Positions 34,800 through 43,636 of a stretch of DNA of 64,000 bases are shown piece by piece (the first letter of the stretch is position 1; the number at the start of each line of letters is the position of its first letter). Below the pieces are notes generated by a model. The model searched no databases. It worked only from the letters and a program-made list of their open reading frames with translations, and was not told the DNA's origin. Made by a program: the position numbers and the translations under genes. The DNA lies in contig NZ_LAIR01000002.1 in assembly GCF_001247745.1 (NCBI RefSeq), positions 3,968,001-4,032,000 on the forward strand, given 5' to 3'. This DNA comes from Luteipulveratus halotolerans (GTDB taxonomy: Bacteria; Actinomycetota; Actinomycetes; Actinomycetales; Dermatophilaceae).

Positions 34800-34810
34800 G
34801 CCTCACCATC

Positions 34811-34950
34811 GCTGGTTGAGCCGCTCGAGCGCCCTGGCGCGAGAACGTGTCGAAACCTGGTGCGGCGCAGGGAGACTCGTGTGTCCGCGGTCGCCGTGGT
34901 TTCGACACGGGCTCGCCCTAGGGGGCTCGCCCGGCTCAACCAGCGGTCCG
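34811..34950. repeat. Family A repeat (copy 4a)
   Basis: Complete element: GCTGGTTGAGCCGC, GTGTCGAAACCTGGTG, then GTTTCGACACGGGC and GGCTCAACCAGCG. It is nearly identical over about 140 bp to copy 4b at 35152-35290, in direct orientation. Lies in a 525-bp gene-free spacer between two convergent genes. Confidence 0.88.
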
Positions 34951-34958
34951 GCGTTCTC

Positions 34959-35012
34959 CCGGCAAAAGTTGGCGAGGTGCACATGGATGTACGCATCGTC
35001 AACTTTTGCCGG
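34959..35012. repeat. Family C palindrome (copy 4)
   Basis: Outer arms CCGGCAAAAGTTG and CAACTTTTGCCGG are perfect; between them GTGCACATGGATGT as in the other family C copies. It lies between family A copy 4a and the family B palindrome. Confidence 0.85.
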
Positions 35013-35038
35013 TGGGTCCGGGGCTTGGGGGGGCTGAC

Positions 35039-35112
35039 GCGTGCTGTGCACTGGTTCGTGTGGTGAGCCAGGTCGGTGGCTGGCTCACCACACGAACCAG
35101 TGCACAGCACGC
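35039..35112. repeat. Family B palindrome (copy 2), perfect 32-bp arms
   Basis: 35039-35070 and 35081-35112 are exact reverse complements (start GCGTGCTGTGCACTGG), with a 10-base loop. The perfect match implies recent origin or active upkeep, because copy 1 at 7031 has diverged. Confidence 0.9.
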
Positions 35113-35151
35113 GTCGAGGCCCATATCGCTGCAGCGCCCCTCGGCGGTGTT

Positions 35152-35320
35152 CGCTGGTTGAGCCGCTCGAGCGCCCTGGCGCGAGAGCGTGTCGAAACCT
35201 GGTGCGGCGCAGGGAGACTCGTGTGTCCGCGGTCGCCGTGGTTTCGACACGGGCTCGCCCTGTGGGGCTCGCCCGGCTCAACCAGCGGTCCGGGTCGGCG
35301 CCCTCCCGGCTCAACCAGCG
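35152..35320. repeat. Family A repeat (copy 4b) with an extra half-arm
   Basis: Direct copy of 34811-34950 with few changes, followed by one more right arm (CCGGCTCAACCAGCG) that ends a few bases before the phospholipase stop codon. Confidence 0.88.
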
Positions 35321-35324
35321 TGGG

Positions 35325-37367
35325 TCAGCGACCGAGCCGCGGGTCGCTCACCGACGGCTTGCCCGTCTCGATCCGCCCGGCGAGCTGACGCGCGTACGAC
35401 GCGTCGCCGGTGACCGTGACCGTCACGTCGTACCAGCCGTGCGCGCGGCGCGTGTCGATGCGCACCGTGTGAGTCTTGCCGGGGCGCAGGGTGATCGGGC
35501 GGGTCCGTTTCGTGCTCTGCGCATCAGTGACGCCCACCTCGGCACCATCGCTGCTGCTCAGCGTCAGCACGAGCGCGCCGTCGCGCTCGACCGACGACGA
35601 CACCTCGACACCCGCGCGGGCGGTCGTGCCGGCGTACCGACGGAAGAACCCGTTCGGGCCGTGCAGCGACAGGTCGTACGTGCGGCCCAGCGCCCACTGC
35701 GGGCTGAGCGAGTCCCCGGCGCCGATGGTGTACGAGTACGGCGCACCGGCCACGTCGAGCGACCGCGCCTGCAGGTGGACGCCGAGACGGCCGGTGTTGC
35801 GCATGGTCGCCTTGAGCGTCGAGCCGCTCACCGCGGCTGCCACCTCGATGCCGTAACCGAGCGCACGCGACGGACGAGTTCCCTTCTCCTGCAAAGGAAG
35901 TGAGCCGTTCTTCGGCGGCGTCGGCACGTAGTCCGGGTGGCGTACGGAGTCCTTCGGCTCGTACGCCGCCGTGTCAGGCAGTGACGGCACGGTCGTCTGC
36001 GAGCCGCTGAAGTCGAACGCCGACGTCAGGTCACCACACACCGCGCGGCGCCACGGCGTGATCTGCGGCTCCTGCACGCCGAAGCGCTGCTCCATCAGCC
36101 GCAGGATCGAGGTGTGGTCGAACGTCTCGGAGCAGACCCAGCCGCCCGTGCTCCAGGGCGAGACGACGAGCATCGGCACGCGCTGCCCGAGACCGTACGG
36201 TCCGGTCGCGCCGAGCGGGCCGGAGTAGATCTCGTTCTCCGTCGAGACCGTCGAATCGCCCTGCAGCTGAACGGAGTTCGGGTACGCAGGCACGACGTGG
36301 TCGAAGAACCCGTCGTTCTCGTCGTACGTGATCAGCAGCGCCGTGCGGCTCCACACGTCGGGGTCGGACGTCAGCGCGTCGAGGACCTGCGCGGTGTACC
36401 AGGCGCCGTAGTTGACGGGCCAGTTCGGGTGCTCGGTGAACGCCTCGGGCGCCACGATCCAGGAGATCTGTGGCAGCCGTCCGCCCTGGACGTCGGCGCG
36501 CAGCTGGTCGAAGAAGCCCTCACCCTTGCGGGCGTCAGTGCCGGTGCGTGCCTTGTCGAACAGCGGGTTGCCGGGCTGCGCGTTGCGGTACTGGTTGAAG
36601 TAGAGCAGCGAGTTGTCGCCGTAGTTGCCGCGGTAGGCGTCCTCGATCCAGCCCCAGCCGTGCGCGGCGTCGAGGCCGTCGCCGACGTCCTGGTAGATCT
36701 TCCACGAAACCCCAGCAGCCTGAAGGCGTTCGGGATAGGTGGTCCAGTCGTACCCGGCCTCGTTGTTGCCGAGCACGGGCCCGCCGCCCTTGCCGTCGTT
36801 GCCGGTCCACCCGGTCCACATGTAGTAGCGGTTGGGGTCGGTCGAGCCCATGAACGAGCAGTGGTAGGCGTCGCAGACGGTGAACGCGTCGGCGAGCGCG
36901 AAGTGGAACGGCATGTCCGGGCGGGTGAGGTGCGCCATCGTCGTGGTGCCCTTGGCCGCGATCCACTGGTCGTAGCGACCGTCCGCGAACGCCTGGTGAG
37001 CGTCGGGCCAGCTGTGTGGCAGGTCCTGCACGAACGCCAGGCCGAGGTCGTCGTGGTCGGGACGGAACGGCAGCGTCTCCTGGCCGCCCTTGGCCTGGTG
37101 CCAGACCGACTTGCCGCTGGGCAGCACGGCCGGGTGCGGGTCGCCGAAGCCGCGCACACCGCGCAGCGTGCCGAACAGATGGTCGAACGACCGGTTCTCC
37201 TGCATCAGCACGACGATGTGCTCGACGTCCTGCAGCGAGCCGTGCGTGCGGTTCGCCGGGATCGACGCGGCGCGCGCGACGCTCGCGGTCAGGCTGTCGG
37301 TGAGGGCGGTCGCGGCGGCGGCTCCTCCTGCGATCTGCAGGAAGCGGCGGCGGTCGATGGACGACAT
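35325..37367 (-). CDS. Tat-exported phospholipase C (AcpA/PlcN family)
   Basis: 680 aa. Twin-arginine signal 'SSIDRRRFLQIAGGAAAA' at the start. Phosphoesterase domain: 'HIVVLMQENRSFDHLFGTLRGVRGFGD' (metal ligands and nucleophile region), 'SFMGSTDPNRYYMWTGW', 'LLITYDENDGFFDHVVP', 'GQRVPMLVVSPWSTGGWV' and 'FDHTSILRLMEQRFGV'. Two C-terminal DUF756-type beta modules follow, as in haemolytic and non-haemolytic PLCs. It releases diacylglycerol from phosphocholine lipids outside the cell; sphingomyelin is another possible substrate. GAGAGG lies before ATG 37367. Many such genes are phosphate-regulated; no Pho box was identified here. Confidence 0.92.
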   Translation of the reverse strand: MSSIDRRRFLQIAGGAAAATALTDSLTASVARAASIPANRTHGSLQDVEHIVVLMQENRSFDHLFGTLRGVRGFGDPHPAVLPSGKSVWHQAKGGQETLPFRPDHDDLGLAFVQDLPHSWPDAHQAFADGRYDQWIAAKGTTTMAHLTRPDMPFHFALADAFTVCDAYHCSFMGSTDPNRYYMWTGWTGNDGKGGGPVLGNNEAGYDWTTYPERLQAAGVSWKIYQDVGDGLDAAHGWGWIEDAYRGNYGDNSLLYFNQYRNAQPGNPLFDKARTGTDARKGEGFFDQLRADVQGGRLPQISWIVAPEAFTEHPNWPVNYGAWYTAQVLDALTSDPDVWSRTALLITYDENDGFFDHVVPAYPNSVQLQGDSTVSTENEIYSGPLGATGPYGLGQRVPMLVVSPWSTGGWVCSETFDHTSILRLMEQRFGVQEPQITPWRRAVCGDLTSAFDFSGSQTTVPSLPDTAAYEPKDSVRHPDYVPTPPKNGSLPLQEKGTRPSRALGYGIEVAAAVSGSTLKATMRNTGRLGVHLQARSLDVAGAPYSYTIGAGDSLSPQWALGRTYDLSLHGPNGFFRRYAGTTARAGVEVSSSVERDGALVLTLSSSDGAEVGVTDAQSTKRTRPITLRPGKTHTVRIDTRRAHGWYDVTVTVTGDASYARQLAGRIETGKPSVSDPRLGR

Positions 37368-37454
37368 GGTGGGCCTCTCGGTCGGGGGCAGCCCTCCCAC
37401 TCTGGCCCGGTACGCCGAACGTCGGGCGGCGCGCAGGTGAAACTCTCCCGGCGG

Positions 37455-38789
37455 TCAGCTCTTCAGCTCGTGGAGTGCGAGCAGCGTCAGGGCAGCGGTC
37501 CACGACAGCGGCGCCACGGCGGCGGGCGCTCCGTCGGCGAGGACCTTCTCGGGGAACGACCCTGCGCTCGTACGATGCTCGGCCAGCCAGCGCAGGCGGC
37601 TCTCGGCAGCCTTCCGGTCACCCGTTGCCGCCGAGGCCAGGGCGAACGCCGCGGTCTCAGGGGTCCAGCTGATGCCGTCGTCCTTCCACGCGGCACCGGG
37701 CGCGAGGCCGCCCGCCGGGCGGATCATCTGGCCGGCGGCCTTGACCAGGGCGTCGGTCGCACCAGCGGGTGCCGAGGCGACGTAGGGCGGCAGCGCGAAC
37801 GCGATGGCCGCGTCGAGCTCGGAGCCGCGCTTCTCGCGCGGCCAGCCGTACGCGCCGAACTCGCGCTCGACGGCGTCGGTGAGCTCGGTACGCCGACCGG
37901 TCGCGGCCGCGGCGAGCTCGTGCTCGCCGAGCTCGGTCAGCAGCCCCGGAGCGGCCTCGAGCCCGGCCACGAGCGGCGCGACCGTCCCGAGGGTGAGGGC
38001 GCTCTCGTCGTCGAGCTCCCAGTAGTCGGGCGAGGGGGACGGGAGGAAGTCAGAAGTGTTGGTACTGATGAGAACTCGGCCCACCGACCGCGTGATCATC
38101 CTCCGCATCGACTGCACGAGAGCGACACCGGACGCGGAGTCGAGGGTGCGGCGTACGTGGGCGATCGCCCACAGCACCCACCCCGATCCGTCGAGCTGGC
38201 GGACGCGGTCGTCGGGCGCCTGGTCGGTGCCGGGGACGTAGCGCGCCTCGAACCACCCGTCGGCGCGTTGGACGCGCTGCAGGAACGTCAGCGTCGAGAT
38301 CGCCTCGCGGGGGTGACCGGCGACCGCGAGCGCGACCGCGCTGGCCGAGCAGTCACGCGGCCACACGTAGCGCCACAGCGGCGTCCACCCGGCGACGGTC
38401 GCTCCGCCTGGTACGCCGGTGGTGAGCGCGTGGATGTCGAGCAGCGCCGACTGAGCGAGCCCGTCGTACTCGCCGAGATCACGGGTCCAGGCGGCGGACG
38501 ACGAGATCCATTGCTGCTGCTGGCGATTGAGCTGTTGGGCGTGGGCGGCGGACTTCAGCACGCGGCTGCCGGGGAACACCAGCTCGGGCCGCCCGGCGGG
38601 GACGAGCTCACGTGTGGTGGGCGAGGTCAGCGCGACGGTCTCGGAGTAGAGCGGCGGCTGCTCGTGCCGGCCGCGCCACCACCAGGTCGCGCCGCCGCCG
38701 GCCGCACCGGCGACGACGAGGCCCGCCGCTGCGCCCCGGAGCACGGTGCGACGGGGCGGGTGGGCATGACTGTCCCCGTCCCCGACCAT
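37455..38789 (-). CDS. Tat-exported GH15-like (glucoamylase-type) protein
   Basis: 444 aa. Tat-like signal ('HPPRRTVLRGAAAGLVVAGAAGGG', with the twin Arg). The rest is an alpha/alpha-barrel resembling GH15: 'WRYVWPRDCSASAVALAVAGH' (compare Y-V-W-x-R-D in glucoamylases), 'LTFLQRVQRADGWFEARYVPG', 'LDGSGWVLWAIAHV', 'YWELDDESALTLGTVAPLVAGLEAA' and 'PEKVLADGAPAAVAPLSWTAALTLLALHEL' (catalytic-base region). Weakly similar overall, so the substrate (starch-type or another alpha-glucoside) is uncertain. It stands 88 bp upstream of the phospholipase on the same strand and may share its transcript. Confidence 0.72.
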   Translation of the reverse strand: MVGDGDSHAHPPRRTVLRGAAAGLVVAGAAGGGATWWWRGRHEQPPLYSETVALTSPTTRELVPAGRPELVFPGSRVLKSAAHAQQLNRQQQQWISSSAAWTRDLGEYDGLAQSALLDIHALTTGVPGGATVAGWTPLWRYVWPRDCSASAVALAVAGHPREAISTLTFLQRVQRADGWFEARYVPGTDQAPDDRVRQLDGSGWVLWAIAHVRRTLDSASGVALVQSMRRMITRSVGRVLISTNTSDFLPSPSPDYWELDDESALTLGTVAPLVAGLEAAPGLLTELGEHELAAAATGRRTELTDAVEREFGAYGWPREKRGSELDAAIAFALPPYVASAPAGATDALVKAAGQMIRPAGGLAPGAAWKDDGISWTPETAAFALASAATGDRKAAESRLRWLAEHRTSAGSFPEKVLADGAPAAVAPLSWTAALTLLALHELKS

Positions 38790-38894
38790 GCCCGGAAGTC
38801 TAGGTCGGCCGTCCCGTGTCAACCCGTGGGACCTCGGCCGGTGGCAGCGCTCGTTCGGCCGTCCCGGTCGGCGTACGCGCATAGGCTGTCGGTC

Positions 38895-39923
38895 ATGGTG
38901 AAGCCGCACCCGGCGTCGCGCGCCGAGGACGCGTTCAACACCCAGCGCGCGCGCCGCCTGGGCCGACGCGGCTGGGCGCACCGGATCCTGCCCTACAACG
39001 GCTACGGCAACGCCGGGAGCGCGCGGGTTCTGGGTCGCGTCGCCCTCAGCCGTGCGGCGGGCGGTGGCACGGCCCAGGGCGAGTCCGACCGGCGTGGCAT
39101 CCGGGCGTTCCTCGCCGCCCCGGTCAGCGACATCCCGGTGACAATCACGTTCGGAGCGGCTCGCGTGCAGGTGGTCTCCGACCGTGGCGGCTACTTCGAC
39201 GCCGACCTGCAGGGACACGGGCTCGACCCCGGCTGGCACCAGGCGACGCTCTCCAGCGGCGAGGTCGTGGTCACCACTCCTGTGCAGGTCATCTCGGGCG
39301 ACGTGACGTTCGGGATCATCAGCGACATCGACGACACCTGCCTGGTCACGATGCTCCCGCGACCGATGCTCGCGGCGTACAACTCGTTCGTCCGCCAGGA
39401 GACCGCCCGCCGTGTCGTGCCCGGGATGGCGGCGATGTACCGCTCGCTGCTCGCGCACCACCCCGGGGCCCCGATCGTCTACCTGTCCACCGGCGCCTGG
39501 AACACCCACGACGTGCTCACCCGGTTCCTCAAGCGGCACGGCTACCCGTCGGGCGCGCTGCTGCTCACCGACTGGGGGCCCACCGAGACGTCGTGGTTCC
39601 GCAGCGGCCAGGCCCACAAGCGCTCGCAGCTGCGCCGGCTCGCCGCCGAGTTCCCGCACATCCGTTGGGTTCTCGTCGGCGACGACGGTCAGCACGACCC
39701 CGAGATCTATGACGACTTCGCCGCCGAGCACCCCGACCACGTCGAGTGCGTCGCGATCCGTCAGCTCACCGCGGCCCAGCAGGTGCTCTCGCACGGCCAC
39801 CCGCTCTCGCACGACGACGTCTCCGGTCGGCCGCAGAAGGTCCCGACCCTCGAAGGCCCCGACGGCTACGCCCTGCACCGGCTGGTCACGCAGGCCATGA
39901 GGAGGTCCCGAAGCCATGCCTGA
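38895..39923 (+). CDS. App1-family phosphatase domain protein (DUF2183)
   Basis: 342 aa. The HAD-like catalytic motif 'FGIISDIDDTCLVTMLPRP' (DxDxT) is the App1/DUF2183 signature; 'VYLSTGAWNTHDVLTRFLKRHGYPSGALLLTDWG', 'SGQAHKRSQLRRL' and 'WVLVGDDGQHDPEIYDDFA' complete the HAD motifs. The N-terminal beta domain ('VSDIPVTITFGAARVQVVSDRGGYF') is also typical. In yeast App1 is a phosphatidate phosphatase; the bacterial substrate is not established. Overlaps the Fpg/Nei gene by 8 bp. Confidence 0.85.
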   Translation: MVKPHPASRAEDAFNTQRARRLGRRGWAHRILPYNGYGNAGSARVLGRVALSRAAGGGTAQGESDRRGIRAFLAAPVSDIPVTITFGAARVQVVSDRGGYFDADLQGHGLDPGWHQATLSSGEVVVTTPVQVISGDVTFGIISDIDDTCLVTMLPRPMLAAYNSFVRQETARRVVPGMAAMYRSLLAHHPGAPIVYLSTGAWNTHDVLTRFLKRHGYPSGALLLTDWGPTETSWFRSGQAHKRSQLRRLAAEFPHIRWVLVGDDGQHDPEIYDDFAAEHPDHVECVAIRQLTAAQQVLSHGHPLSHDDVSGRPQKVPTLEGPDGYALHRLVTQAMRRSRSHA

Positions 39924-40776
39924 GCTGCCCGAGGTCCAAGGCCTCACCGACTTCCTGCGCGGTCGCGTCGTCGACCTCGCGATCACCTCGATCGAGCTCG
40001 GGTCGTTCAGCGTGCTCAAGACGTACGACCCTGCGCCGCAAGCGTTCTCGGGCCTCTTGGTCACGGACGTACGCCGGCACGGCAAGTTCGTCGACGTCGA
40101 CGCCGACGGTCTGCACCTGGTGTTCCACCTGGCCCGCGCGGGCTGGTTGCGCTGGTCGGAGTCGATGCCCAACACCATGCTGCGGCCGGGCAAGTCGCCG
40201 ATCGCGCTGCGTTGCCGGTTCTCCGACGGGTCCGGCTTCGACCTCACCGAGGCCGGCACCAAGAAGGGCCTGGCCGCCTACCTCGTCCGCGACCCGCAGG
40301 ACGTGCCCGGCATCGCCTCTCTCGGGCCCGACCCGCTGTCGGACGACTTCGACGAGGCGGCGTTCGCCGCGATCGTGAGCGGCCGGCGTACTCAGATCAA
40401 GGGTTTGCTGCGCGACCAGTCGGTCATCGCGGGCGTCGGCAACGCCTACTCCGACGAGGCACTGCACGCGGCCAAGCTGTCGCCGTTCGCGATCGCGTCC
40501 TCGCTGACCGAGGAGGAGGTCTCCCGGTTGTACGCCGCACTGCGCGAGACCCTGCAGACCGCGGTCGCCGCCGCGTCGGGCAAGCCCGCCAAGGACCTCA
40601 AGGACGCCAAGCGCGCGGGCATGCGGGTGCACGGTCGTACCGGCGAGAAGTGCCCGGTCTGCGGTGACGTGGTGCGTGAGGTGTCGTTCGCCGACCGGTC
40701 GCTGCAGTACTGCGCCACCTGTCAGACCGGCGGCAAACCGCTCGCCGACCGGCGGATGTCCCGACTGCTCAAGTAG
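39916..40776 (+). CDS. Fpg/Nei-family DNA glycosylase
   Basis: 286 aa base-excision enzyme. N-terminal 'MPELPEVQG' supplies Pro1-Glu2, the catalytic pair of the family. 'IAGVGNAYSDEALHAAKLSP' is the helix-two-turns-helix, and the C-terminal zinc finger has four Cys ('CPVCGDVV' and 'CATCQTGG') with Arg in 'LADRRMSRLLK'. It removes oxidised bases and nicks the strand. The chromosomal mutM usually sits elsewhere, beside rnc; this copy is an extra Fpg/Nei member, and Fpg versus Nei specificity is open. Confidence 0.92.
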   Translation: MPELPEVQGLTDFLRGRVVDLAITSIELGSFSVLKTYDPAPQAFSGLLVTDVRRHGKFVDVDADGLHLVFHLARAGWLRWSESMPNTMLRPGKSPIALRCRFSDGSGFDLTEAGTKKGLAAYLVRDPQDVPGIASLGPDPLSDDFDEAAFAAIVSGRRTQIKGLLRDQSVIAGVGNAYSDEALHAAKLSPFAIASSLTEEEVSRLYAALRETLQTAVAAASGKPAKDLKDAKRAGMRVHGRTGEKCPVCGDVVREVSFADRSLQYCATCQTGGKPLADRRMSRLLK

Positions 40777-40815
40777 CCCTTGTTACTGACCGGTAGCACG
40801 GGCTAGGTTGCGACC

Positions 40816-41649
40816 GTGAGTGAGTTCGACGACGCCATCGCCTTCACACCCGCGGACGCGCCGGGTTCGTACGACGTCCGCCTCGACCGGGCCTGGACGA
40901 TCGGCGGTGGCATCAACGGTGGCCTGCTGCTGTCGGTCATCAGCAACGCGCTGTCCGACGCGCTCGGCGCCGGCGGTCACCCCGACCCGATGTCGATCTC
41001 TGCGTACTACCTCGCGCCCGGACGCCCCGGCCCGGCCACCGTCGAGACGTCGATCGTGCGCAAGGGCGGCAGCGTCTCGGTCGCGTCGGCCACCCTGGTC
41101 CAGCAGGGCGCTGACGGCGAGCGGGTCGAGTCGATCAAGGTGCTCGCGACGTTCACCGACCTCGACAAGGCCGCAGGCGAGACCGACGTACGCCTGACCC
41201 CGCCCAACCTGCCGCCGCTGGAGAAGTGCATCCGCGCGTCCGATGCCCCTCCCGAGGTGCTCAAGGAGGCCGACCTGCTGCAGCGCAGCGACCTGCGCCT
41301 CGACCCGGCGACGGCGATGTGGGCGGTCGGCAAGCCGTCGGGCAACGGCCGCATCCAGGGCTGGTGGCGGCTGGTCGACGGTCGCGAGCCCGACGTGCTT
41401 GCGCTGCCGTTCGTGTGCGACGTGCTGCCGCCGGTGTCGATGGACCTCGGCAAGCTCGGCTGGGCGCCGACGCTGGAGTTCACCGTGCACGTGCTCGCCA
41501 AGCCGGCGCCGGGCTGGCTGCGGGTCGTCCACTTCACCGAGCACGTCGCGGCCGGTCACTTCGTCGAGGACTGCCAGGTCTGGGACAGCGAGGACACGCT
41601 CGTCGCGCAGTCGCGCCAGCTCGCTCGTCTGCCGCGCCCGCCCCGCTGA
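40816..41649 (+). CDS. TesB-like acyl-CoA thioesterase family protein
   Basis: 277 aa double-hotdog protein. Two halves: 'YDVRLDRAWTIGGGINGGLLLSVISNALSDAL', 'DPMSISAYYLAPGRPGPATVETSIVRKGGSVSVASATL', and the second with 'GWWRLVDGREPDVLALPFVCDVLPP', 'TLEFTVHVLAKPAPGWLRV' and 'VWDSEDTLVAQSRQLARL'. The last phrase, with Gln and Ser/Thr-type residues, fits acyl-CoA hydrolases. GTG start at 40816. Substrate not known. Confidence 0.85.
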   Translation: MSEFDDAIAFTPADAPGSYDVRLDRAWTIGGGINGGLLLSVISNALSDALGAGGHPDPMSISAYYLAPGRPGPATVETSIVRKGGSVSVASATLVQQGADGERVESIKVLATFTDLDKAAGETDVRLTPPNLPPLEKCIRASDAPPEVLKEADLLQRSDLRLDPATAMWAVGKPSGNGRIQGWWRLVDGREPDVLALPFVCDVLPPVSMDLGKLGWAPTLEFTVHVLAKPAPGWLRVVHFTEHVAAGHFVEDCQVWDSEDTLVAQSRQLARLPRPPR

Positions 41650-41689
41650 GGACAGCGCCGACCGCCCGGCCCGCTCGGGTCCTGGGCCC

Positions 41690-41788
41690 ACCAGAACTGA
41701 GTCCTGGCGGGCCAGCCCCGGTCAGAACTGAGTCTTGGTGATCTGACCGAGTTCGAACTGCGTCAGAACACCAGAACTCAGTTCTGAC
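41690..41788. repeat. Family D palindrome (copy 2) plus an extra half-arm
   Basis: 41721-41788 is 68 bp and matches copy 1 at 30404 except for a few paired changes; centre TTCGAA again. A lone left half-arm (CCAGAACTGAGTCCTGG) stands at 41690-41706. It fills the convergent spacer between the thioesterase and rhodanese genes. Confidence 0.88.
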
Positions 41789-41808
41789 GCAGGGCTCGCA
41801 GGGCCGGG

Positions 41809-42132
41809 TCAGAGGATCTCGGGCGCCTGCCCGTTGTCGGTGACGACCTGCTTGCCGGCCTGGTCCCAGGCTTTCATGCCGCCGTCGACGTTGACCACGT
41901 CGTAGCCCTGGGCGCTCAGCCACTGCACCGCGCGGCCGGAGCGGCCACCGCTGCGGCAGATCACGGGCAGCGGCTCGGCGTCGGGCAGCTCGTCGAGGCG
42001 CGAGGGCACCTCGGACAGCGGGATGTGGACGGCGCCCGGCGCGTGGCCGGCGTCCCACTCGTCCTGCTCGCGCACGTCGAGCAGCACGGCGTCGTCGGAA
42101 AGGGCCTGCGGAGTGGTCGGCTGGTCGCTCAT
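41809..42132 (-). CDS. Single-domain rhodanese-like sulfurtransferase
   Basis: 107 aa. Active loop 'VICRSGGRSG' with the persulfide Cys, preceded by 'LLDVREQDEWDAGHAPGAVHIPL' and followed by 'VVNVDGGMKAWDQAGK'. Size is typical of PspE/GlpE-type proteins. No partner gene for a defined sulfur pathway is adjacent. Confidence 0.92.
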   Translation of the reverse strand: MSDQPTTPQALSDDAVLLDVREQDEWDAGHAPGAVHIPLSEVPSRLDELPDAEPLPVICRSGGRSGRAVQWLSAQGYDVVNVDGGMKAWDQAGKQVVTDNGQAPEIL

Positions 42133-42211
42133 ACCCCCATCGTGCCTTGCCGATCCCTAGTGTTCGGAGGAGGCCGAGAACCGGCCACCCGTGATGAACC
42201 GGAGGAACCCG

Positions 42212-42955
42212 ATGCGGACCTTGAGCACCATCGCAGCCGCCGTCGCGCTCGGCGCGGCGAGCCTCGTCGTACCTGCCACTGCACACGCGGCCGAGGCGCC
42301 CGCCGACACACCGCCGACGACGGGACCGTGCGCGTACACACCGCTGGCGGACCAGACGTACTCCACCTGGGTCGGGCTGCCGCAGGATCCCGCGCACACT
42401 CCGGACCGCAGCACCGCGAAGGCCACGCTCGAGACCACGCAGGGCGACATCCCGATCGTGCTCGAGCGCGCCAAGGCTCCGTGCACGGTGCAGAACTTCT
42501 CGTTCCTGCAGCACCGCGGCTACTTCGACGGCACGACCTGCCACCGGCTCACCGCCTACCAGACCCCGCCGTCGGCGCTGTCCGTGCTGCAGTGCGGCGA
42601 CCCGCTCGGCACGGGTTGGGGAGACCCGGGCTACGCGTTCAAGGACGAGCTCACGAGCGCGCAGGCGCTGCCCAACTGGCCGGGCACGACCGACGGCAGC
42701 CGCAAGGTCTACTCGCGTGGCACGCTCGCGATGGCCAACGGCGGCCCTGACACCAACGGCAGCCAGTTCTTCCTGGTGTACGAGGACTCGCGCCTCCGCC
42801 CTGACTACACCGTCTTCGGGCACGTCACCGAGGAGGGCATGCGCACGCTCGACAAGCTCGCCGCGGGCGGCATCGATCCGGGCGCCGAGGGCACACCGCA
42901 GGACGGTACGCCGGTGCTCACCACCACGATCGAGCGCGCCAAGAGCGGCCGCTGA
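42212..42955 (+). CDS. Exported cyclophilin-type peptidyl-prolyl isomerase
   Basis: 247 aa. Signal peptide of about 29 residues ('TLSTIAAAVALGAASLVVPATAHA'). Cyclophilin domain: 'GYFDGTTCHRLTAY', 'RGTLAMANGGPDTNGSQFFLVYEDSRLRPDYTVFGHV' holds the active-site block (Q-F-F and the substrate loop). Start at 42212 is set by GGAGGAACCCG directly before it; an ATG 21 bases up is less likely. It helps folding of secreted proteins. A 51-bp fragment of this gene's core recurs at 43637. Confidence 0.92.
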   Translation: MRTLSTIAAAVALGAASLVVPATAHAAEAPADTPPTTGPCAYTPLADQTYSTWVGLPQDPAHTPDRSTAKATLETTQGDIPIVLERAKAPCTVQNFSFLQHRGYFDGTTCHRLTAYQTPPSALSVLQCGDPLGTGWGDPGYAFKDELTSAQALPNWPGTTDGSRKVYSRGTLAMANGGPDTNGSQFFLVYEDSRLRPDYTVFGHVTEEGMRTLDKLAAGGIDPGAEGTPQDGTPVLTTTIERAKSGR

Positions 42956-42958
42956 GCC

Positions 42959-43024
42959 TCCACCGCCGGTTGAGCCGGTCGAGGCGCCAGCCGAGACCGT
43001 GCCGAAACCACCGGACGCGTGGGG
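42959..43024. repeat. Partial family A repeat
   Basis: Only the left half is recognisable: GCCGGTTGAGCCGGTCGAG and GTGCCGAAACCACCGG. It lies in the 73-bp spacer between the cyclophilin gene and the convergent unknown gene. Confidence 0.65.
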
Positions 43025-43028
43025 AGAC

Positions 43029-43631
43029 TCATCGCGTGCGGTCGACGGTGGTGGCGAGGGTGACCAGGCTGGGACGGCGCGGCGTGCTGCTGAAGCCGAA
43101 CGACGGCTCGGGCCAAACCGGTGCCAGCCGGCCGAGCGGCGTGCCGTCCCAGCTGCCGTCCGCCTCGGTCACCGCACGCTGATCGGTCGCGCCGTAGAAC
43201 TCGCGACGACCGTTGCCGGCGGTGCCCCTCGTCCGCACCCCACGCAGCACGACGCGGGCGACCGGATCGGTGAGGGAGGCGAGGGCGGGGCTGTGGGCCA
43301 CGGACGGCGGCAGCACGGACAGGAGGCGACCGAGCGGCGTACGACCACCGAGCGCCACCGTGAGCTGCAACGGTCCTGCGTCGACCGACCACGCGTCCGG
43401 GCCTGCGGACACCGTGACCGGCACCTGGCGTACGGCGTCGAAGGTGTAGGTCGCGGTCACGTAGTCGGCGACCTCGGCGGTGGGGGCGAGGAGCGTACGC
43501 CGACCGGTCGCGTCGGCGACCATCACGTCGGCGAACGCGCCGAGCGGTGAGTCGAGCCAGCGCCCGACGACGACGCGGACGCCGCTCGTGGAGCCGACGC
43601 CGAGGATCTGGCCGTGGAAGACATCGCGCAC
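43029..43631 (-). CDS. Conserved-looking protein of unknown function
   Basis: 200 aa from GTG 43631. It reads as a folded beta-rich protein: 'FHGQILGVGSTSGVRVVVGRWLDSPLGAFADVMVADATGRRTLLAPTAEVADYVTATYTFD', then 'VPVTVSAGPDAWSVDAGPLQLTVALGGRTPLGRLLSVLPP', and an end with 'GRREFYGATDQRAVTEADGSWDGTPLGRLAPVWPEPSFGFSSTPRRPSLVTLATTVDR'. I do not recognise a family or motif. No signal peptide or membrane helix. Divergent from pdxY. Confidence 0.65.
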   Translation of the reverse strand: MRDVFHGQILGVGSTSGVRVVVGRWLDSPLGAFADVMVADATGRRTLLAPTAEVADYVTATYTFDAVRQVPVTVSAGPDAWSVDAGPLQLTVALGGRTPLGRLLSVLPPSVAHSPALASLTDPVARVVLRGVRTRGTAGNGRREFYGATDQRAVTEADGSWDGTPLGRLAPVWPEPSFGFSSTPRRPSLVTLATTVDRTR

Positions 43632-43636
43632 AGGGT

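Noticed and set aside
36114..38894. An open frame of more than 900 codons that runs upstream into the App1-like gene
   Set aside because: It is antisense to the phospholipase and GH15-like genes and has no protein-like features there; only the part from ATG 38895 is real.
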